Shown: positions 18,239 through 25,647 of the stretch, in pieces
Numbering within the stretch: position 1 is the stretch's first letter
Layout: each line of letters opens with the position of its first letter
Translations under genes and position numbers: made by a program
Assembly: GCF_000967425.1 (NCBI RefSeq)
Contig: NZ_FO082820.1
Span: forward strand, 62,001 to 126,000
Length of the DNA stretch: 64,000 nucleotides
Direction: 5' to 3'
Source of the DNA: Pseudorhizobium banfieldiae
GTDB taxonomy: Bacteria; Pseudomonadota; Alphaproteobacteria; Rhizobiales; Rhizobiaceae
Notes under the pieces: model-generated
Database searches by the model: none
The model's input: the letters and a program-made list of their open reading frames with translations, nothing else
What the model was told of the DNA's origin: nothing

Positions 18239-18766
18239 TCAGGCCCGTGCTGCAGCCTTCCGCCGGTCTGCCACCGGCTGATAGGCAAGGCGGGCATGAT
18301 AGCCGCAATAGGGAGAGGCTTCCGAGGCGTCGACGCCGCAGAAGTGGAAGTCGTCCTTCAGCGGGTCTCCCATCGGCCACTTGCAGGTGCGTTCGGTCAG
18401 ATCCGTCAGTGCAAGCTTGCGCGAGATCGGCACCACCACGTCGTTGGAAGGAACATAGGACAGCTCGGGCAGGGCAACCTCGACGTCATCCTTCAAAGCC
18501 GTCGCGCCGACCGTCCGGGCTGTGGGCCGGGTTGCAACGCGTGCCGGATAGTTGGCTGGACGGGCCGGCGCCGCTGGGCGTTTGGCCGAGCGGTTAGCAC
18601 CGGTCGATCCGCCTGCCTTGGCGCGTCCGGGAAGGTTCAGCCGGTGAACCTTGCCGATGACCGCATTCCGGCTGACCCCGCCCAATTGGGCCGCGATCTG
18701 GCTGGCGCTCAGGCCCTCCGCCCACAGTCTCTTCAGCTTTTCGACGCGCTCGTCTGTCCAGTTCAT
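18239..18766 (-). CDS. gcrA: GcrA cell-cycle regulator
   Basis: GcrA is an alphaproteobacterial transcription factor that binds sigma-70 RNA polymerase and promoters carrying GANTC sites methylated by CcrM. The 175-residue protein has the N-terminal DNA-binding helices WTDERVEKLKRLWAEGLSAS and the signature SRNAVIGKVHRLNLPGR. A Pro/Ala/Arg-rich linker follows, then the C-terminal polymerase-binding domain TCKWPMGDPLKDDFHFCG ending CGYHARLAYQP. The start at 18766 is supported by GGAGAAC and by the universal MNWTDERV opening. Its upstream region contains an exceptional cluster of GANTC sites, consistent with methylation-dependent or autogenous control. Confidence 0.96.
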   Translation of the reverse strand: MNWTDERVEKLKRLWAEGLSASQIAAQLGGVSRNAVIGKVHRLNLPGRAKAGGSTGANRSAKRPAAPARPANYPARVATRPTARTVGATALKDDVEVALPELSYVPSNDVVVPISRKLALTDLTERTCKWPMGDPLKDDFHFCGVDASEASPYCGYHARLAYQPVADRRKAAARA

Positions 18767-18801
18767 GCCCGTTCTCCGCATTTGAACGTGTCCGGCATGC
18801 A

Positions 18802-18993
18802 GAATCCCCCGCCCTTGGCGCGAACGACAATTCGCGCCAGCTACTAGATATAGCTTGTTAGGTGACTAGTTCCGCCGCATGCAGTCTAGTTGTTGATTGG
18901 TAAACTACTGGGCCGGTGACTCCGTGGCAAGAGTCAGCGGAATCGGCACGAATCGATTTCCGGGTTTTCCCCAACTTGCTTTTCAAGCGAGTC
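18802..18993. promoter_or_regulatory. GANTC (CcrM methylation) site cluster in the gcrA-argD gap
   Basis: Six GANTC sites lie at 18802, 18918, 18931, 18940, 18950 and 18989. Five fall in the 76 bp from 18918 to 18993, where random expectation is about 0.3. The region separates divergent gcrA and argD. GcrA acts at methylated GANTC promoters, so this is a likely cell-cycle control region. The sites are observed; the function is inferred. Confidence 0.75.
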
Positions 18994-19036
18994 ATTTTTG
19001 TCACAGCCGCGAAGGTTGCAGGAAAGGGGGCTTTTG

Positions 19037-19095
19037 TTGACATATCGGGGCGAAATGCCGATAGTGCCGGCGCCGCCCGACAGGGCGGCATTTTT
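19037..19095 (+). promoter_or_regulatory. argD promoter and 5' hairpin
   Basis: TTGACA (19037-19042), a 17-bp spacer and GATAGT (19060-19065) form a good sigma-70 promoter pointing at argD. Transcription would begin near 19072, exactly at a GC hairpin GCCGCCC/GGGCGGC (19072-19078 and 19083-19089, loop GACA) followed by ATTTTTG. The hairpin may cap the mRNA 5' end or terminate upstream read-through. Confidence 0.6.
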
Positions 19096-19143
19096 GATTG
19101 ATCGGGGCCACGCCCCTTGCATCTCCTAGAGGAGCCGCTCCCC

Positions 19144-20340
19144 ATGGCCGAGGCCGCGCTGTTCGAAACCTATAACCGTGCTCCACTGCGCTTTGCGCGC
19201 GGCGAGGGTGTCTGGCTGGTGACGGAGAGTGGTGAGCGCTATCTCGATTTTGCCGCAGGGATCGCAGTCAATTCCCTCGGCCACGCCCACCCGCATCTGG
19301 TGGAGGCGTTGAAGGCCCAGGCAGACAAGCTGTGGCACCTGTCGAACCTCTATGACATCCCTGGTCAGGAGCAACTGGCGCGCCGGCTGACGGAAGCGAC
19401 CTTCGCAGAAAGGGTCTTCTTTACCAACTCCGGCGCCGAGGCACTCGAGTGCGCGATCAAGACGGCGCGACGCTACCAGTTCAGCAAGGGGCATCCGGAG
19501 CGGTTCCATATCATCACCTTCGAAGGTGCCTTCCACGGTCGAACGCTGGCGACGATCGCTGCCGGCGGACAGGCGAAGTACCTCGAAGGTTTTGGTCCCA
19601 AGGTCAGCGGCTTCGATCAGGTGCCTTTCGGCGATCTGGACGCGCTGAAGGCTGCGATCACCGACGCCACCGCTGCGATCCTGATCGAGCCGGTGCAGGG
19701 CGAGGGCGGCCTGCGCCTCGTCTCCCGGGAGTTCATGCGTTCCCTGCGGGACCTCTGTGATGAGCACGGTCTCCTTCTCATCCTTGACGAGGTACAGTCC
19801 GGCGTCGGTCGGACCGGCAAGTTGTTCGCTCATGAGTGGTCCGGCATCGCGCCCGACATCATGGCAGTGGCGAAGGGTATTGGCGGTGGTTTCCCGCTCG
19901 GCGCTTGTCTTGCGACGGAAGAGGCGGCAAGCGGTATGAAGGCCGGCACCCACGGCACCACCTATGGCGGCAACCCGCTGGCGATGGCAGTAGGCAATGC
20001 CGTTCTGGACGTTGTGCTTGCCGAGGGTTTCCTGGACCACGTGCGTGACGTCGCGCTGGTCTTCCGGCAGGGGCTGGAGGGCCTGAAGGATCGGTTCCCC
20101 GATGTCATCGACGAGATCCGCGGCGAGGGCCTGATGCTCGGCATCAAGGCAAAAGCGCCGAGTACCGAGCTACTGATGGCCATGCGTGAGGAGCACATTC
20201 TCGCCGTGCCTGCAGGCGACAACGTGCTGCGGCTCCTGCCGCCTCTGATCGTCACCGCCGAGGAGGCTCGCGATGGTCTTGCACGCATCGAGCGTGCCGC
20301 CGAGCGCCTGCACCAGTCGGGCTTGAAGAAATCAGCGTAA
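19144..20340 (+). CDS. argD: Acetylornithine aminotransferase
   Basis: ArgD is a PLP enzyme that makes N-acetylornithine in arginine synthesis and can also act as succinyldiaminopimelate aminotransferase. The 398-residue class III aminotransferase has [18 protein letters not shown] near residue 92, [15 protein letters not shown] with Asp215, and the Schiff-base Lys244 in [21 protein letters not shown] lies 9 nt before the ATG. argF follows 33 bp downstream and hslO after that, an arrangement shared with other rhizobia. The promoter is a TTGACA/GATAGT element next to the GANTC cluster. Confidence 0.96.
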   Translation: MAEAALFETYNRAPLRFARGEGVWLVTESGERYLDFAAGIAVNSLGHAHPHLVEALKAQADKLWHLSNLYDIPGQEQLARRLTEATFAERVFFTNSGAEALECAIKTARRYQFSKGHPERFHIITFEGAFHGRTLATIAAGGQAKYLEGFGPKVSGFDQVPFGDLDALKAAITDATAAILIEPVQGEGGLRLVSREFMRSLRDLCDEHGLLLILDEVQSGVGRTGKLFAHEWSGIAPDIMAVAKGIGGGFPLGACLATEEAASGMKAGTHGTTYGGNPLAMAVGNAVLDVVLAEGFLDHVRDVALVFRQGLEGLKDRFPDVIDEIRGEGLMLGIKAKAPSTELLMAMREEHILAVPAGDNVLRLLPPLIVTAEEARDGLARIERAAERLHQSGLKKSA

Positions 20341-20373
20341 GGAGTGCGGGGCATCGAAGCCCTCATCGAAGAC

Positions 20374-21291
20374 ATGGCATCACCCAAGCATTTTCTCGAT
20401 CTTTCAGCCGTCGCCGCCGATGACCTGCGGGTGATCCTCGATGATGCGCTCACGCGCAAGTTGGCGACCAAGGCCGGCAAGGCCGACAAGCCGCTCGCCG
20501 GCAAGATGCTCGCGATGATCTTCGAGAAGCCTTCTACGCGTACCCGCGTGTCCTTTGACGTCGGCATGCGCCAACTGGGCGGGGAGACGCTCTTTCTCTC
20601 GGGTACCGAGATGCAACTCGGCCGCGCGGAAACGATTGGCGACACCGCAAAGGTCCTCTCCCGCTACGTCGACGCGATCATGATCCGTACAACCGACCAT
20701 TCGCGCCTTCTGGAGCTTGCCGAGCATGCGACCGTTCCAGTCATCAATGCACTGACGGATGACACGCATCCCTGCCAGATCATGGCGGACATCATGACCT
20801 TCGAAGAGCACCGCGGACCGGTGAAGGGAAAGACGATCGCCTGGACGGGCGATGGCAACAATGTACTCCATTCCTTCGTCGAGGGCGCTGCGCGCTTCGG
20901 TTACCGCATGAACATGGCCGTGCCGATGGGGTCGGAGCCGTCCGACAAGTTCCTGAACTGGGCGCGTAACAACGGCGGCGACATCATGCTCTTCCATGAC
21001 GCAGAGCGGGCAGTTTCCGGCGCGGACTGCGTCGTGACGGACACCTGGGTTTCCATGAACCAGGAGCACAAGGCGCGCGGTCACAACATCTTCCAGCCCT
21101 ACCAGGTAAACGGCGCGCTGATGAAGCGGGCCAAGCCGGAAGCGCTCTTCATGCATTGCCTTCCGGCCCACCGCGGCGAGGAAGTGACCGACGAGGTCAT
21201 CGATGGACCTCAGTCGGTTGTGTTCGATGAGGCGGAGAACCGGTTGCACGCCCAAAAGTCCATTCTCGCCTGGTGTCTCGGCGCTCTTTGA
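20374..21291 (+). CDS. argF: Ornithine carbamoyltransferase
   Basis: ArgF condenses ornithine and carbamoyl phosphate to citrulline. The 305-residue protein has the carbamoyl-phosphate motif [12 protein letters not shown] with STRT at residues 54-57, the HPCQ motif ([11 protein letters not shown]), and the ornithine loop [12 protein letters not shown]. Length fits anabolic OTC. I chose ATG at 20374, which gives [10 protein letters not shown] as in relatives; a GTG at 20344 would overlap the only strong AGGAG and is unlikely, so initiation here may rely on coupling from argD. Confidence 0.96.
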   Translation: MASPKHFLDLSAVAADDLRVILDDALTRKLATKAGKADKPLAGKMLAMIFEKPSTRTRVSFDVGMRQLGGETLFLSGTEMQLGRAETIGDTAKVLSRYVDAIMIRTTDHSRLLELAEHATVPVINALTDDTHPCQIMADIMTFEEHRGPVKGKTIAWTGDGNNVLHSFVEGAARFGYRMNMAVPMGSEPSDKFLNWARNNGGDIMLFHDAERAVSGADCVVTDTWVSMNQEHKARGHNIFQPYQVNGALMKRAKPEALFMHCLPAHRGEEVTDEVIDGPQSVVFDEAENRLHAQKSILAWCLGAL

Positions 21292-21456
21292 GCCTGTTCT
21301 TGACTTCGGGCGGCCCCGATACCACCTGTCGGCTATCGAGCCTTTCCCGGTGACGGAAGGGCATTCCACGATATTGCCGACAACTTTCACGCCCCGGCGG
21401 TTCCGTCCCCAGGCGCGCGTGCATAAATTGGCCCGTTAGGCGCCAGGGAGCAGACC

Positions 21457-22446
21457 ATGGCGGAAGCCACTGTTGAACTGAGTGATTTCAACTTCGCCGG
21501 CGATGACCGGGTTGTCCCCTTCCAGGTGGAAGGATTGGACGTTCGTGGCCGAGCGGTCCAGCTTGGACCGCTTCTGAACGCGATCCTCGGGCGCCATGAA
21601 TATCCCGCGCCTGTGGCCCGCCTTCTGGCGGAGGCGATCGTGCTGACGGCGCTTCTGGGGACATCCCTCAAGTTCGACGGCAAGTTCACCGTTCAGACGA
21701 AGGGAGACGGACCCGTCGATCTTCTGGTTGCCGATTTCACGACGCCCGACAGCCTTCGCGCCTATGCGAGGTATGACGAGGACGCACTTGCCGCGGCAGT
21801 TGCAGACGGCAAGACGTCGCCGCCGGAACTGCTGGGCGCCGGCGTCCTTGCCTTCACGATAGACCACGGCCGTGGCATGCAGCCCTACCAGGGCATCGTC
21901 CCGCTCGACGGCTCGTCGCTCGAGGAGATCGCCGGCGTCTATTTCCGCCAGTCGGAGCAGATCCCCACCAAGGTGAGGTTGGGTGTGGCCGAACTACTGG
22001 ATCGGGATGAGGCCGGCAAGCCGCGCCACAACTGGCGGGCGGGCGGACTGGTGGCGCAGTTCCTGCCACAGGCGCCCGAGCGCATGCGCCAGCCCGATCT
22101 CCATGGTGGCGATGGCGACGAGCGCGAGCATGACCACAGCGAGGACGATGCATGGTCCGAGGCTCGCGTCATGGTCGAGACGATCGATACGGACGAACTG
22201 ACCGATCCGCAGGTGCCGATCGAACGTCTGCTGTTCCGTCTGTTTCACGAGCGGGGCGTGAGGGTCTACAAGCCCCAGTCGGTCCTCGATCGCTGCAGCT
22301 GTTCGCGCGAGAGGCTCAAGGGCATTCTGGACAGCTTCAGCGCCGAGGAGATCGAGGCGAGCGAGCAGGACGGCGAGATTGCCGTCACCTGTGAGTTCTG
22401 CTCGACCACATACCGCTTCTCGCCGGAAGAGTTCACCGCGGCCTGA
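21457..22446 (+). CDS. hslO: Redox-regulated molecular chaperone Hsp33
   Basis: Hsp33 is a cytosolic holdase switched on by oxidation of a zinc-binding cysteine cluster. The 329-residue protein has the C-terminal CxC (Cys280, Cys282) and CxxC (Cys312, Cys315) separated by the usual helix-rich linker. An insertion near residues 212-230 is rich in His, Asp and Glu (LHGGDGDEREHDHSEDDAW) and is absent from E. coli Hsp33; it could bind metal. AGGGAG precedes the ATG. It follows argF by 165 bp, in the conserved rhizobial order argD-argF-hslO. Confidence 0.95.
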   Translation: MAEATVELSDFNFAGDDRVVPFQVEGLDVRGRAVQLGPLLNAILGRHEYPAPVARLLAEAIVLTALLGTSLKFDGKFTVQTKGDGPVDLLVADFTTPDSLRAYARYDEDALAAAVADGKTSPPELLGAGVLAFTIDHGRGMQPYQGIVPLDGSSLEEIAGVYFRQSEQIPTKVRLGVAELLDRDEAGKPRHNWRAGGLVAQFLPQAPERMRQPDLHGGDGDEREHDHSEDDAWSEARVMVETIDTDELTDPQVPIERLLFRLFHERGVRVYKPQSVLDRCSCSRERLKGILDSFSAEEIEASEQDGEIAVTCEFCSTTYRFSPEEFTAA

Positions 22447-22461
22447 CAGCCAGCCTTCGTC

Positions 22462-22854
22462 TCAGTTCAGCACCCTCAGAAGTCCCGGTGAATCCAGCGA
22501 GAACGCCGGGATTTCGACGTTGAATGCCTTCCCCTGGTCGTCTTCCATCCGGTAATGACCGAACATGATGCCGGAGGGCGTGTCGAGCGGGCAGCCGGAG
22601 GAATATTCGTAGGAATCGCCTGGCAGGAGCCGTGGCTGCTCGCCCACCACTCCGGGACCTTCGACCTCGTCGACAAGGCCGTTCTGGTCAGTGATGTGCC
22701 AGTAGCGATGCGTCAGCCGCACCGCCTGGTCCGAATGGTTCTCGATGACGATGTGGTAAGCCCAGACATAACGGCTATCCTCCGGACTGGATTGCTCCTC
22801 CAGATAATAGGGCTCGACGACGACCTCTATGTCACATGTCCTGGCGCGGTACAT
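22462..22854 (-). CDS. apaG: Co2+/Mg2+ efflux-associated ApaG protein
   Basis: This 130-residue single-domain protein has the ApaG fibronectin-III-like fold: [21 protein letters not shown], then [21 protein letters not shown], the conserved [21 protein letters not shown], and [11 protein letters not shown]. coli ApaG (125 residues) affects cobalt and magnesium tolerance; biochemical function is poorly known. I chose ATG at 22854, with AAGGTG upstream, over a GTG three codons earlier. It lies downstream of metZ on the same strand, a neighbourhood conserved in rhizobia, and faces hslO with 15 bp between stops. Confidence 0.93.
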   Translation of the reverse strand: MYRARTCDIEVVVEPYYLEEQSSPEDSRYVWAYHIVIENHSDQAVRLTHRYWHITDQNGLVDEVEGPGVVGEQPRLLPGDSYEYSSGCPLDTPSGIMFGHYRMEDDQGKAFNVEIPAFSLDSPGLLRVLN

Positions 22855-22960
22855 GCGCGACACCTTCTACCACATCCCATCCGATATGCTGCAGCTCCGC
22901 GGGAACGTCAAGAAACCCGGCGGTTTGGAGGGGAGTTCGGTGGCCTCTTGCGCGAACTTT

Positions 22961-22982
22961 CGCCGGTTAAGGATAACCGGCG
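22961..22982 (-). other. 9-bp stem hairpin between metZ and apaG
   Basis: CGCCGGTTA pairs perfectly with TAACCGGCG around AGGA. It sits in the 171-bp gap between the metZ stop and the apaG start on the same strand. There is no U-run, so it may be a processing or stability element, or a weak terminator. Confidence 0.6.
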
Positions 22983-23025
22983 CGCCGACAGGCGGAACCT
23001 GCAACGCGCCCGGCGGCAGCCTTGG

Positions 23026-24210
23026 TCAACCCGGCAGCTTGTCGAGAGCCCGTGCGAAATCTTCGAGCAGGTCGTCAGTATCCTCTATCCCCGCCGATAG
23101 CCTGAGCGTTCCCGGCGAGATGCCGAGTTCGGCGCGCGCCTCGTCCGTCAAATTCTTGTGCGTCGTCGTCCCCGGATGGGTGATGAGGCTTTTGGCGTCG
23201 CCCAGATTGTTGGATATCTTCACCACCTCCAGGGCATTCTGCAGTCCGAAGGCTGCGGCCTTGCCGCCCTTGAGTTCGAGGCAGACGAGCGTCGAGCCGC
23301 CGGTCATCTGCTTGGCGATGATGTCGGCCTGCGGATGGTCCGCGCGACCCGGATAGATGACCCTTGCGACCTTCGGATGGTTTGCCAGGAGGTCGGCGAT
23401 CCGTCCGGCATTTTCCGTCTGCTGGCGCACCCGAAGCGGAAGGGTCTCGATCCCCTTCAGGAGCGTCCAGGCATTGAAGGGCGACATGGCAGGACCAGTG
23501 TGGCGGAAGTAATCCTGCAGGCTTTCCTTGATCCATTCACTATCGGAAAGGACGACGCCGCCGAGGCAGCGGCCCTGTCCGTCGATGTGCTTTGTGGCGG
23601 AATAGACGACGACATGGGCACCGAGCTCCAGCGGCTTCTGGAAGAGCGGTGTGGCAAACACATTGTCCACCACCACCTTGGCGCCGACCTGGTCTGCGAG
23701 CTTCGCAACGCCGGCGATGTCGATCACTTCGAGTGTCGGATTGGTTGGGCTTTCGAGGAAGAAGACCTTGGTGTTCTTCCGGGCCGCCTTTTCCCAGTTG
23801 GCGAGATCGCGACCGTCCACCAGCGTACACTCCACGCCGTATTTCGGCGCCAGCGTCTCCACCACCCAGCGGCAGGAGCCGAACAGGGCGCGCGCAGCAA
23901 CGATATGGTCGCCCGCCTTGACCTGACAAAGGATCGCTGCTGCGACTGCGGCCATGCCCGAGGCCATGGCGCGCGCATCCTCCGCACCTTCCAGCAGGCA
24001 CATGCGCTTCTCGAACATGTCGTTGGTCGGGCTGCCGTAGCGGGCGTAGATATAGCCTTCGCTCTCGCCCTTGAAGCGTGCCTCGGCCGCCTCCGCCGTC
24101 TCGTAGACGAAGCCCTGCGTCAGGTAGATGGCCTCGGAGGTCTCGCCATACTGGGAGCGGATCGTTCCGCCATGGACGAGCTGGGTTGCGGGGCGCCATT
24201 TCGTGGTCAT
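23026..24210 (-). CDS. metZ: O-succinylhomoserine sulfhydrylase
   Basis: MetZ makes homocysteine directly from O-succinylhomoserine and sulfide in methionine synthesis. The 394-residue gamma-family PLP enzyme has Schiff-base Lys207 in VYSATKHIDGQGRCLGG, the cofactor residues of YIYARYGSPTNDMFE, and FLESPTNPTLE. The opening MTTKWRPATQLVHGGT matches rhizobial MetZ, and AAAGGTG precedes this ATG. The leader carries a SAM-II riboswitch and an intrinsic terminator, so expression should fall when S-adenosylmethionine is abundant. A longer in-frame reading would run through the riboswitch and is rejected. Confidence 0.95.
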   Translation of the reverse strand: MTTKWRPATQLVHGGTIRSQYGETSEAIYLTQGFVYETAEAAEARFKGESEGYIYARYGSPTNDMFEKRMCLLEGAEDARAMASGMAAVAAAILCQVKAGDHIVAARALFGSCRWVVETLAPKYGVECTLVDGRDLANWEKAARKNTKVFFLESPTNPTLEVIDIAGVAKLADQVGAKVVVDNVFATPLFQKPLELGAHVVVYSATKHIDGQGRCLGGVVLSDSEWIKESLQDYFRHTGPAMSPFNAWTLLKGIETLPLRVRQQTENAGRIADLLANHPKVARVIYPGRADHPQADIIAKQMTGGSTLVCLELKGGKAAAFGLQNALEVVKISNNLGDAKSLITHPGTTTHKNLTDEARAELGISPGTLRLSAGIEDTDDLLEDFARALDKLPG

Positions 24211-24231
24211 GCGCTTGCACCTTTCAGACAC

Positions 24232-24261
24232 AAAAAAACCGGTCGCGTCAGCAGACCGGTT
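24232..24261 (-). terminator. Riboswitch expression platform: terminator with competing antiterminator
   Basis: On the minus strand AACCGGTC pairs with GACCGGTT around a 9-nt loop and runs into seven U residues, giving an intrinsic terminator 20 bp before metZ. The left arm CCGGTC (24254-24259) can instead pair with GACCGG at 24268-24273, directly at the 3' edge of the SAM-II aptamer, giving a mutually exclusive antiterminator. Confidence 0.75.
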
Positions 24262-24270
24262 TCGCCCCGG

Positions 24271-24326
24271 TCTTTTTAGCCACTTGTTTAACGTGGCTGC
24301 AAGCCGACCGGCCAAATCACCACGGG
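24271..24326 (-). ncRNA. SAM-II riboswitch aptamer
   Basis: The minus strand shows the conserved SAM-II features: GTGGTGATTTG at the 5' side, then CGGCTTGCAGCCACGTTAAA, then AAGTGGCTAAAAAG. CGTGG near the 5' end pairs with CCACG, and the AAGTGGCTAAAAAG segment closes the pseudoknot. It sits about 60 nt upstream of metZ, the classical location in alphaproteobacteria. Confidence 0.93.
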
Positions 24327-24407
24327 ATAAAGCTGCCATAGCGCCGCTCCTCGCTTGCGTCAATGGCAGGCATTTGGTTTTGTCCGGCAGGACGGGAAAG
24401 AACGACG

Positions 24408-25502
24408 ATGAAAAGAACCACCGGGATCCTGGCCGATCGGGCCATCGCAGCGCTGTTTGACAGCGGGCGCCTCACATCCGAGAAGGCGCTGGACAGCGAC
24501 CAGATCCAGCCCGCAAGCCTCGATCTGCGCCTCGGCACCAAGGCCTTCCGCGTCCGCGCAAGCTTCATGCCCGGCCCGAACAGCCGGGTTGCCGACAAGC
24601 TCGACCGGCTGAAGCTGCATGTGGTCGACCTTTCGGAAGGGGCGGTCCTGGAAACTGGCTGCGTCTATATCGTGCCGCTGATGGAACGACTGGACCTGCC
24701 GGCAGAAATGTCGGCCTCGGCCAATCCGAAAAGTTCCACCGGTCGCCTCGACATCTTCACCCGCGTCATCACCGACTACGCCCAGGAGTTCGACAAGATT
24801 CCTGCCGGCTATTCCGGCCCGCTCTATCTGGAAATCAGCCCGCGCACTTTCCCGATCGTCGTCCGTCGCGGCTCGCGCCTGTCGCAGATCCGCTTCCGCA
24901 TCGGCAATGCGCTGCTGAACGAGCCGGAGCTTCTGCAATTGCATGGCGCCGAAACGCTGGTGGCAGCCCGCGAGCCCAATATCAGCGGAGGCGGCATTGC
25001 GCTGTCGATCGACCTCACCGGCGACAAGGAAGGACTGATCGGCTACCGCGGCAAGCACCACACTGCCGTGGTCGACGTCGACAAGAAGGCCCAGCACGAC
25101 ATCTTCGACTTCTGGGAGCCTCTCTACAGCCGCGGCCGCCACGAACTCATTCTCGATCCCGACGAATTCTACATCCTCGTGTCTCGGGAAGCGGTCCACG
25201 TGCCGCCGCTTTACGCCGCGGAGATGACGCCTTTCGATCCGCTGGTGGGCGAATTCCGCGTCCATTATGCGGGCTTCTTCGACCCCGGCTTCGGGCATGC
25301 CGAGGCGGGCGGCCGCGGCAGCCGCGCCGTTCTGGAAGTGCGCAGCCACGAGGTGCCGTTCATTCTGGAAGACGGCCAGATCGTCGGCCGCCTCGTCTAC
25401 GAGCACATGCTGGAACGGCCCGGTGCCCTCTATGGCCTCGGCCTTGGCTCCAATTACCAGGCGCAGGGTCTGAAGCTGTCCAAGCACTTCCGGATCGGTT
25501 GA
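24408..25502 (+). CDS. dcd: 2'-Deoxycytidine 5'-triphosphate deaminase, two-domain form
   Basis: This 364-residue protein is about twice the length of E. coli Dcd (193) and consists of two Dcd/dUTPase-like halves in tandem, the form found in alphaproteobacteria. The first half has QIQPASLDLRLGTKAFRV and the nucleotide motif SSTGRLDIFTRV; the second repeats the plan with ELILDPDEFYILVSREAV and FDPGFGHAEAGGRG. It deaminates dCTP to dUTP for dTMP supply. Start at 24408 follows GGGAAAG; an in-frame extension to 24363 is unsupported. It is divergent from metZ. Family is firm; the division of labour between halves is unknown. Confidence 0.9.
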   Translation: MKRTTGILADRAIAALFDSGRLTSEKALDSDQIQPASLDLRLGTKAFRVRASFMPGPNSRVADKLDRLKLHVVDLSEGAVLETGCVYIVPLMERLDLPAEMSASANPKSSTGRLDIFTRVITDYAQEFDKIPAGYSGPLYLEISPRTFPIVVRRGSRLSQIRFRIGNALLNEPELLQLHGAETLVAAREPNISGGGIALSIDLTGDKEGLIGYRGKHHTAVVDVDKKAQHDIFDFWEPLYSRGRHELILDPDEFYILVSREAVHVPPLYAAEMTPFDPLVGEFRVHYAGFFDPGFGHAEAGGRGSRAVLEVRSHEVPFILEDGQIVGRLVYEHMLERPGALYGLGLGSNYQAQGLKLSKHFRIG

Positions 25503-25563
25503 CCCATACGCCTGCGATCCCCGCTTGACAGACGCCGCGAACTGGGCGAACTCTGCCCCCGTC

Positions 25564-25637
25564 GCGGGTGTAGCTCAATGGTAGAGCAGCAGCTTCCCAA
25601 GCTGACGACGAGGGTTCGATTCCCTTCACCCGCTCCA
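25564..25637 (+). tRNA. tRNA-Gly (anticodon CCC)
   Basis: A 74-nt cloverleaf with acceptor GCGGGTG/CACCCGC, a D-arm (GCTCAATGGTAGAGC), an anticodon loop TTCCCAA (anticodon CCC), a T-loop with TTCGATT, and an encoded CCA. The outermost anticodon-stem pair is a G-A mismatch. An insertion sequence begins 10 bp beyond the 3' end. Confidence 0.95.
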
Positions 25638-25647
25638 GCTAGCTCTC

